A DNA stretch of 64,000 bases from Providencia sp. PROV188. Lineage in GTDB: Bacteria > Pseudomonadota > Gammaproteobacteria > Enterobacterales > Enterobacteriaceae. Every line of letters begins with the position of its first letter. Within the stretch, counting starts at the first letter, position 1. Both the position numbers and the translations under genes were made by a program. The notes below the pieces were generated by a model. It ran no database searches and was not told the origin of the DNA. It saw only the letters and a program-made list of their open reading frames with translations. The stretch covers positions 2,046,001 to 2,110,000 of the forward strand of contig NZ_CP097291.1 of NCBI RefSeq assembly GCF_027595165.1. The letters are read 5' to 3'. This document shows, one piece after another, positions 59,533-64,000 of this stretch.

Positions 59533-59593
59533 GATACACCCACAGGATATTAATCCTTTGATATTAAATAGTAATATCCTTAATTAAGGAAAT

Positions 59594-59671
59594 GGACCAC
59601 CATCGAGGCATGGAACCTCGACTCTTAGAGTTAATAAAGCTAAATACTCTTCCAGTTGAGTTAATGGTGGG
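59594..59671 (-). tRNA. tRNA-like element with an enlarged anticodon loop
   Basis: 78 nt on the minus strand, ending in a discriminator U and encoded CCA. The acceptor stem CCACCAT / ATGGTGG is 7 perfect pairs, then TA at positions 8-9, a D-arm ACTC / GAGT with an AACTGGAA loop, and a T-arm CGAGG / CCTCG with loop TTCCATG. The anticodon arm forms only as TTTAG / CTAAG around an 11-nt loop (CTTTATTAACT) instead of 7 nt, leaving a 3-nt variable region. It is either a decayed prophage tRNA or an unusual one; no amino acid can be assigned. Confidence 0.55.
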
Positions 59672-59814
59672 AAAAAATCATTTAAATAAATTAACTACAT
59701 ATGAAGTAATCAAAATTAATATCCCTACTAATATAATTACTACAAATATATTTCCTGAATATATAACAATACGTCGATAAAGAGGAAACCAGTTCACAGA
59801 ATACACCTTATGAG

Positions 59815-59970
59815 TTAATTGTTAGAAAACACATACCCATTACCAAGCTTATTTAATGATGGCGTATCAAAGAAATAAATTGCACCAAGGACCGCTATAG
59901 TTAACACAGCCAAAATGAGTATGTTCTTATAAATAGTTACAACTAAACACTGAACTGTTTGCTTTTTCAT
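59815..59970 (-). CDS. Small hydrophobic membrane peptide with structured leader, copy 1
   Basis: 51 residues from ATG at 59970, AAGG 7 nt upstream. One membrane helix (NILILAVLTIAVLGAIYFF) with a basic N-terminus and a polar tail. The segment IYKNILILA resembles LYRNILSLA of the smaller gene at 61137. It is preceded by an 81-bp leader (59992-60072) shared with that gene and rich in hairpins. The arrangement resembles type I toxin loci, but no antisense RNA has been shown. No known family recognised. Confidence 0.55.
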   Translation of the reverse strand: MKKQTVQCLVVTIYKNILILAVLTIAVLGAIYFFDTPSLNKLGNGYVFSNN

Positions 59971-59991
59971 TAGTATACCTTGGGTAAATAT

Positions 59992-60072
59992 CCCTTGGAT
60001 ACCACATTTATTTTTAGATAAAAGCTTGCGGATGCAAGATTTGCTATTCATAGCAATGAGGTATGATTATTT
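59992..60072 (-). repeat. Conserved leader repeat, copy 1
   Basis: 81 bp about 90% identical by eye to copy 2 at 61265-61344. On the minus strand it forms two hairpins (TTGCTA..TAGCAA and CTTGC..GCAAG) and ends just before a small membrane-peptide gene. Confidence 0.85.
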
Positions 60073-60113
60073 CTTAACCTTAACACATCCATTTAAATAA
60101 ATACGATTTAAAT

Positions 60114-60140
60114 AAAAAAACCTCGTTGTAACGAGGTTTT
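60114..60140 (-). terminator. Terminator of the csp transcript
   Basis: On the minus strand AACCTCGTT / AACGAGGTT with a 2-3 nt loop is followed by seven Ts. It lies 21 bp after the YmcF-like ORF. Confidence 0.9.
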
Positions 60141-60160
60141 AAGTGCTATCGAAATATTAA

Positions 60161-60301
60161 TCAGCAAACTTTTGCTTTCATAGAGCTTTTGCAAAAAATG
60201 CATTTAGCGCCATGTGGATTATTTACTGAAATATCAAACTGTGACGTTCTATATTGAGATCCACTACAGCAAGGACATTTAAAGTACAGATAGACTTTTA
60301 T
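60161..60301 (-). CDS. YmcF/YnfQ-like cold-shock zinc-ribbon protein, AUA start
   Basis: 46 residues if started at ATA 60301, 7 nt past the csp stop codon. It reads (M)KVYLYFKCPCCSGSQYRTSQFDIS with a second cysteine pair CIFC, which aligns with the E. coli small cold-shock proteins YmcF and YnfQ (KFDLHFRCPCCHGSQYRTS) that follow csp genes and are reported to use a non-AUG start. No ATG, GTG or TTG lies at the aligned position. Longer in-frame starts would overlap csp and add unrelated residues. Four cysteines suggest a zinc ribbon. Confidence 0.72.
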   Translation of the reverse strand: MKVYLYFKCPCCSGSQYRTSQFDISVNNPHGAKCIFCKSSMKAKVC

Positions 60302-60308
60302 AGTGTCT

Positions 60309-60521
60309 TTAAAGCGCCACCACATGTCCTGCAGCAGGACCTTTTGCACCATTTTCAATGATGAATGAAACTTGCTGCCCCTCAATTAAAGATTTGAAGT
60401 TATCACTCTGAATTGCAGAGAAATGAACAAACACATCTTTAGAGCCATCAGCTGGAGTGATGAAGCCAAAACCTTTATCGTCGTTAAACCATTTTACTGA
60501 ACCAGTCATTGTATTAGACAT
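60309..60521 (-). CDS. CspA-family cold shock protein
   Basis: 70 residues, one cold-shock domain. RNP1 is KGFGFI (16-21) and RNP2 VFVHF (30-34); it starts [20 protein letters not shown] like prophage-type Csp proteins. It acts as an RNA chaperone. AAAGGAA lies 6 nt before the ATG. A long leader with a cspA-like cold box lies upstream, and a YmcF-like ORF follows on the same transcript. csp genes are common prophage cargo (E. coli Qin carries several). Confidence 0.95.
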   Translation of the reverse strand: MSNTMTGSVKWFNDDKGFGFITPADGSKDVFVHFSAIQSDNFKSLIEGQQVSFIIENGAKGPAAGHVVAL

Positions 60522-60695
60522 AGAATTTCCTTTAATTTTTTAAGTTTGCCATAAGGCATATTAGGCTTGTTTTTTTATTTTTACTTATGGGAATTAATTA
60601 GAAGGAATTCGCAATGAAGGGTATCTTAGATAACGCTAAATGGTGAACGACTTTAAACTGACTAGCATAAATAGACCTGTACTTCCAAACCAGTT
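60522..60695 (-). promoter_or_regulatory. cspA-type cold-shock leader
   Basis: About 170 nt of untranslated leader. Near its 5' end (60674-60689) the sequence TTTGGAAGTACAGGTC resembles the cold box of cspA (TTTGACGTACAGACC). Further on, blocks matching GTTATC, GATACCC and ATTCCTT of the E. coli cspA leader occur in the same order, suggesting a conserved RNA thermosensor. Confidence 0.7.
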
Positions 60696-60785
60696 AAACC
60701 ATTAGGCCACACAAACACAATAATAGCAAATTTTATATTTCACTCTTTTGTCAGAAGAGCTTACTATTGATAGTATAAATGCAAA

Positions 60786-61019
60786 TTAAAAAGCCATATT
60801 TAGCGATTTATTTGAATACGTTATACCACTATTTATACAGCTAGAGCATATTTTTACAACTTCATAACCTGATTTTTTAGCCATTTTAATTGCTTGCATA
60901 GCATTTAAAAAGTTACCCAGATAAAATCTATTTACAGCTATAGGCATATTCTTACATCCAATCTTATGCATTTTATAACTACCCTGTGGTTCCATCATTG
61001 TCTGAATGTAATAGTTCAT
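60786..61019 (-). CDS. Small zinc-binding-type protein, H-x3-C ... C-x2-C family
   Basis: 77 residues. The pattern MHKIGCKNMP, FYLGNFLNAMQAIKMAKKSGY and VVKICSSC matches a widespread uncharacterised small family in which H-x3-C and a later C-x2-C pair probably bind zinc. A GGAGAAAAA ribosome site precedes the ATG. It lies among prophage cargo genes; function unknown. Confidence 0.65.
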   Translation of the reverse strand: MNYYIQTMMEPQGSYKMHKIGCKNMPIAVNRFYLGNFLNAMQAIKMAKKSGYEVVKICSSCINSGITYSNKSLNMAF

Positions 61020-61074
61020 TTTTTCTCCATTAAGCTATACCAGAGGAAGCACACTAACAATCCCCATCATCGAT

Positions 61075-61099
61075 GATTTTAAACCTCTGTTTTCAGAGG
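61075..61099 (-). terminator. Terminator after the 34-residue peptide gene
   Basis: On the minus strand CCTCTG-AAAA-CAGAGG is followed by TTTAAAATC, 38 bp after the stop codon. Confidence 0.65.
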
Positions 61100-61136
61100 C
61101 TAAATACCTTTTATTTCCGTGATCTGCAGAATAGTT

Positions 61137-61241
61137 TTACATCCAGTATACAAGTGAAAATGCAGCTAACAGTAATACAACTATTATTAAAGCATTTCCT
61201 GCAAGTGATAAAATGTTTCGGTACAATGTAGATAAATTCAT
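61137..61241 (-). CDS. 34-residue hydrophobic membrane peptide with structured leader, copy 2
   Basis: Starts at ATG 61241 with AGGGA 6 nt upstream and reads MNLSTLYRNILSLAGNALII followed by VVLLLAAFSLVYWM and a stop: one membrane helix. LYRNILSLA parallels IYKNILILA of the gene at 59815. The 80-bp leader upstream (61265-61344) is the close repeat of that gene's leader, and a hairpin terminator follows. Size, hydrophobicity and structured leader are those of type I toxins such as TisB or Ldr, but no sequence family is recognised. Confidence 0.55.
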   Translation of the reverse strand: MNLSTLYRNILSLAGNALIIVVLLLAAFSLVYWM

Positions 61242-61264
61242 AGGTAGTCCCTTAGGAATTACTT

Positions 61265-61344
61265 CCCTTGGATACCGCATCTATTTGTTAGATAAAAGCT
61301 TGCGAAAGCAAGATTTGCTTTATAGCAATGAGGTATGATTATTT
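61265..61344 (-). repeat. Conserved leader repeat, copy 2
   Basis: 80 bp matching 59992-60072. Core: AGATAAAAGCTTGCG, GCAAGATTTGCT and TAGCAATGAGGTATGATT on the plus strand. On the minus strand the CTTGC-TTTC-GCAAG hairpin is intact and the first hairpin is 2 bp shorter than in copy 1. Confidence 0.85.
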
Positions 61345-61737
61345 AATGTACTATAACATACTATCTATACATTAACTTAATTAATAATTTTATAAATAAA
61401 AACATTAAGTTAGGAGGTATTTTATTTAAAAAACTCTAATAATTAAAATGCTTACTCACTATACATACAATTGATAACAATTTTTTATTATCTTTTTACT
61501 TTTAGCTAATCTTATTTTTAGAAAATAAATTCTATATTTATATTTTATTCATGCGCCTAATAATAACTTAACTTATTGATTAATAATTATTTAAATGACA
61601 TTACTCCTTGGTTTTATGTCATTTTCAACTATCATTTAACCTCTTGATTTAACGATATTCTTTAAATGGTTTTGGGGAAGTCATTTTCTTAGCCATAAGA
61701 TAAATTTCACCTTATTTATTGACCTCCATTAACATTT
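61345..61737. other. AT-rich gap upstream of the LexA boxes
   Basis: About 390 bp with no gene. It presumably contains the promoter of the copy-2 leader at its left end. Nothing else recognised. Confidence 0.4.
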
Positions 61738-61757
61738 TACTGTATATAATCACAGTT
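61738..61757. promoter_or_regulatory. LexA box 1 upstream of dinI
   Basis: TACTGTATATAATCACAGTT: canonical CTGT-N8-ACAG with flanking match to the SOS consensus. Confidence 0.9.
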
Positions 61758-61764
61758 ATTGTTT

Positions 61765-61784
61765 ATCTGTTTTTATATACAGTA
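61765..61784. promoter_or_regulatory. LexA box 2 upstream of dinI
   Basis: A second CTGT-N8-ACAG (61767-61782) with the right flank TATATACAGTA, 22 bp upstream of the dinI start codon, likely covering the promoter. Confidence 0.9.
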
Positions 61785-61806
61785 CTTTATGTAAGGAGAA
61801 TGTACG

Positions 61807-62088
61807 ATGGTTACTATTAAAGTTCACTTCGCTGCAAGTATGAAAGGCAAGTTACCCATGGGGACTTTCGATGCATTGAAAAATGAAATCACAAAAAGAC
61901 TGAACCCCAAATACCCTGATTTAAATATCGATATTAGTTGGGGATCTCAAGCTAATATTTCTATTGATGGCCTTGGTAAGAACGAAAAGAAAACCTACAT
62001 TGAAGAAACGCTGGAAGAAATCTGGAATGATGTGGATTGGATGCCTGATATGAAAGAAACTGAGGAAGTGGAGTATTTCGATAAATGA
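61807..62088 (+). CDS. dinI: DinI-family DNA damage-inducible protein
   Basis: 93 residues, longer than E. coli DinI (81) by a charged tail. The fold pattern is VTIKVHFAASMKGKLPMGTFDALKNEITKRLNPKYPDLNIDISWGSQANISIDGLGKNEKKTYIEETLEEIWNDVDW, ending in the acidic helix DinI uses to bind RecA. It stabilises or displaces RecA filaments during SOS. AAGGAGAA ribosome site. Two LexA boxes in front of it indicate tight SOS control, typical of lambdoid prophage copies. Confidence 0.92.
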   Translation: MVTIKVHFAASMKGKLPMGTFDALKNEITKRLNPKYPDLNIDISWGSQANISIDGLGKNEKKTYIEETLEEIWNDVDWMPDMKETEEVEYFDK

Positions 62089-62136
62089 ACGGAGAGCGCC
62101 AACCACTCTAGCTGGCTGTATTAGCTCAGATTTAAC

Positions 62137-62167
62137 CTGGCACAGCCACTGTACAGATCTGTGCCAG
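62137..62167. terminator. Hairpin between dinI and catA
   Basis: Perfect 9-bp stem CTGGCACAG / CTGTGCCAG with a 13-nt loop between convergent genes; no T-run. Confidence 0.55.
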
Positions 62168-62176
62168 ATGCAGACA

Positions 62177-62830
62177 TTAATATATCCCGTCATAACAGTA
62201 TTGCTGTATTTCATTAAGTAATCTACCAACATGGAAACCATCACATACAGCATGATGTACTTGAATAGCCAGTGGCATAAATACTTTATCTCCTTGCATA
62301 TAATATTTACCTATTGTAAATGCAGGAGCGAAGAAATTATTAATATTCGCAACGTCTAAATTAAAACTAGTGAAACTAACCCAAGGATTGGCTGACACAA
62401 AAAACATGTTTTCAATGTATCCTTTTGGAGAATAGGATAAATTGTCACGGTAATTTGCTACATCTTCTGAATAAACTTTTAAAAAATAACTGATTTCTTC
62501 GTGGTAGTAGCTCCATAAAGATGAAAATGTTTCAGTCTGTTCATGAAATATAGTGTACCCAGGATGAATTGTATCCCATATTACCAATTCACCATCTTTC
62601 ATTGCCATGCGAAATTCTGAATGTTCGTTTATTAATCGGCTAATAATGTATATAAAGGTAGGATAGAATTTGTACCCACTCTTCTTTACGTTTTTTAATA
62701 ATAAAGTAATATCTAGTTGAATTGTCTGGCTAAAAGTGCATTGCGCAAAAGACTGAAATGCTTCAAAATGTTCTTTCCGTTTCCATTCGGATAAATTAAC
62801 GAATGTATATCCAATGCTTTTTGTATCCAT
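62177..62830 (-). CDS. catA: Chloramphenicol O-acetyltransferase, type A
   Basis: 217 residues, full length for the type A trimeric enzyme. Signatures: [72 protein letters not shown] and the active site [17 protein letters not shown] with catalytic H193 and D197. It closely resembles the Proteus-type enzyme as I recall it. It inactivates chloramphenicol with acetyl-CoA. It lies between dinI and a tail-fibre gene inside prophage DNA. A 13-bp palindrome ACTAAA-A-TTTAGT (62848-62860) lies just upstream. Confidence 0.95.
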   Translation of the reverse strand: MDTKSIGYTFVNLSEWKRKEHFEAFQSFAQCTFSQTIQLDITLLLKNVKKSGYKFYPTFIYIISRLINEHSEFRMAMKDGELVIWDTIHPGYTIFHEQTETFSSLWSYYHEEISYFLKVYSEDVANYRDNLSYSPKGYIENMFFVSANPWVSFTSFNLDVANINNFFAPAFTIGKYYMQGDKVFMPLAIQVHHAVCDGFHVGRLLNEIQQYCYDGIY

Positions 62831-63029
62831 TTTTAACTATCCTATATACTAAAATTTAGTTGATCAATTTAATATACTAAATTATAAATTGCGGTCAGTA
62901 CAATAATACCATTTTGGGAGGACTGAATATCCGTTCTTCGTTCAAAGTAGACTGTCAAATTTGATTGTGTACTGCCAACGAAAACCGTCAGATCAAGTCT
63001 GAAGCTAATACGCTGGCGCACCTTAGTTA

Positions 63030-64000
63030 TTACTCTTCTAGTTTGCTTGCTTGTTTTTGTTTGGATTCTTCCTCTAATATCTCCGCTTCCTCACGCGCAG
63101 CTTTTTCAGCCTCTTCTTTCACTACCCGTTCAGCTTCAATTTTCGCTAATTGCTCTGCTTCAGCTAGCTTCAGATTGTAGATAGAATCACTTGGCATATT
63201 CACACGAACATCAATCCAGTGACCATTTGGAATATCACAAGGCTCACCCGGAGTTAATTCAACCATTTCCCCATCAACTTCTTTAAGAAATTCAGGGTAA
63301 AGCTTGAATCGCTCATATTGAATGTTCTGCGGCAAGTCATGCTTGCGATATGTCGTATAAAGCACAATATCACCATCCTCATCAGGCTCAACAATGCGGC
63401 CATCGAATGGGTGCGGTTTATCTTTTTCAAGTACATCATAAAGCGCATACACAAGTGGAAGTTGGTTAATGCCGCACGGGATAGTAATACCACCATGAAC
63501 TCCACCCCAGCTAGCATCAGAGTGTAAACCAAGCACCCCATGCAGTTGATAAATTCCAGTGTGCAGCTTTTTGAGCGTTACACCTTCTGATTCTTCGTTT
63601 GTATCTATATGCTCTGCGAATACCTTAATGATCGGGGATGCGGCTTTTAGATTGCCGTTTGAGTCTTTGGTTGTATTTGCTTGAGTATAAAACTCATACC
63701 ATCCTCTCCAAAAGCCACGCTCACGTTGACGAAATGCAATTCGTGCTTTTGCATCACCCTGAATTTGCGTAACAAAGCCTGTGTTATCAGCCCCTCCCGG
63801 TCTTTTCATTGAAAGAGCCGGTGCGTAAGTTGCAAAAAAATTGATTGAATCTCCATCTGCTGCTGTAAACTCGGTTGATTCAATCGTGTTAGCATCTTTT
63901 GAACTTGCTGTTCCACCAATTCCGTATTCATCAACACGCATAAGTCGACCTGCCTGAGATGGAAAATAAAGGTCAGTGGGTTTTCCGTCTCTTGTAATTC
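63030..64000 (-). CDS. Phage tail fibre protein, partial (N-terminus beyond window)
   Basis: The open frame runs from the stop at 63030 to the window edge; ATG 63941 is internal, since TRDGKPTDLYFPSQAGRL continues upstream without a stop. Visible parts: the repeated-glycine segment RVDEYGIGGTASSKDANT, a beta-rich receptor-binding region with GFWRGWYEFYTQANTTKD and LHGVLGLHSDASWGGVHGG, and an Ala/Glu/Lys-rich coiled coil over the last 50 residues (LKLAEAEQLAKIEAERVV onward). It should recognise the host surface or carry a chaperone-binding tail. Late phage genes would read leftward, placing catA and the other cargo after the tail genes. Confidence 0.85.
   Translation of the reverse strand, partial: ITRDGKPTDLYFPSQAGRLMRVDEYGIGGTASSKDANTIESTEFTAADGDSINFFATYAPALSMKRPGGADNTGFVTQIQGDAKARIAFRQRERGFWRGWYEFYTQANTTKDSNGNLKAASPIIKVFAEHIDTNEESEGVTLKKLHTGIYQLHGVLGLHSDASWGGVHGGITIPCGINQLPLVYALYDVLEKDKPHPFDGRIVEPDEDGDIVLYTTYRKHDLPQNIQYERFKLYPEFLKEVDGEMVELTPGEPCDIPNGHWIDVRVNMPSDSIYNLKLAEAEQLAKIEAERVVKEEAEKAAREEAEILEEESKQKQASKLEE

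Larger units (their letters stand above)
56757..64000. mobile_element. Prophage or prophage stack integrated in icd (left part only)
   Basis: DNA from the icd att junction to the window end. Support: the 165-bp icd scar, the att-like direct repeat, phage-type accessory genes (AriR-like, csp with YmcF-like ORF, dinI with LexA boxes, catA) and the end of a tail-fibre gene running off the right edge. No integrase lies inside the window; by analogy with e14 it should lie at the other end next to the rebuilt icd. Copy B of the repeat at 58630 suggests two elements. Confidence 0.85.

Noticed and set aside
59592..59780. 62-residue ORF overlapping the tRNA-like element
   Set aside because: No ribosome site, and its first half is the tRNA-like structure read on the opposite strand.
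59971..60051. Extended start of the copy-1 membrane peptide within the leader repeat
   Set aside because: The ATG lies inside a leader hairpin, copy 2 lacks it, and a better-placed ribosome site supports ATG 59970.
60302..60385. N-terminal extension of the YmcF-like ORF into csp
   Set aside because: The extra residues come from csp codons read in another frame and do not match YmcF/YnfQ.
1..64000. CRISPR array
   Set aside because: No regularly spaced repeats of 25-40 bp; the only tandem repeats are the 18-mer at 34057 and the heptamer at 54507.

Overview
The window reads as chromosomal DNA of a gammaproteobacterium of the order Enterobacterales, most likely family Morganellaceae and probably Providencia. 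The core gene order matches E. coli (gcvR-bcp, perM-bepA-yfgD, hda-uraA-upp, purMN, ppk-ppx, mdtABC-baeSR, yegQ-cyaR), but the DNA is AT-rich, mdtD is missing, speG sits next to ppk, and the type A chloramphenicol acetyltransferase resembles the Proteus form. The genus is an inference; no rRNA or other marker gene is present.

Layout. 1-9.2 kb is conserved housekeeping: glycine-cleavage control (gcvR), a peroxiredoxin (bcp), envelope quality control (bepA), replication-initiation control (hda, with a CUG start), and uracil uptake and salvage (uraA, upp) divergent from purMN, which carries a PurR operator. 9.2-13.4 kb is a probable insertion with an arsRBC arsenic operon behind a perfect 28-bp palindrome, plus a LysE-type exporter and a LysR regulator. 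13.7-19.6 kb holds speG, ppk-ppx and mgtE. 20-31.4 kb holds an MHS-family transporter and the mdtABC-baeSR efflux/two-component operon. 31.5-35.2 kb holds yegQ, the sRNA gene cyaR (recognised from its conserved CCACCTCCTT core, CRP site and terminator), thiD with a tandem repeat in its leader, and pagP. 35-45 kb is rich in transport genes (aromatic amino acid permease, brnQ, a YdcZ-type pair, yddG, alsT) with AraC and LysR regulators and yidA.

45-56.5 kb is accessory chromosome with many small envelope or poorly known genes. It includes a DinI-like protein, a candidate FNR-linked sRNA, a Tat-exported PLP aminotransferase, a methyltransferase, glpM, a metallo-beta-lactamase-fold protein, a cytochrome b561-like protein and two YnfC-type paralogues. 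One YnfC paralogue is broken by a single amber codon, and eight perfect copies of a heptamer lie near the other.

56.5-64 kb begins with the displaced last 165 bp of icd, the known attachment scar of e14/phage-21-type elements, followed by prophage DNA that runs off the window. A ~105-bp direct repeat (56749 and 58630) brackets a small cargo module (GNAT acetyltransferase and P-loop kinase), suggesting two elements stacked at icd. The rest holds an AriR-like protein, psiE, a tRNA-like element, two paralogous tiny membrane-protein genes with a shared structured leader, a cold-shock gene with a cspA-type leader and a YmcF-like zinc-ribbon ORF that seems to start at AUA, dinI behind two LexA boxes, catA, and the end of a tail-fibre gene. 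The most interesting candidates for undescribed biology are the paired leader/membrane-peptide loci, the tRNA-like element with an enlarged anticodon loop, and the orphan FNR-linked sRNA candidate.
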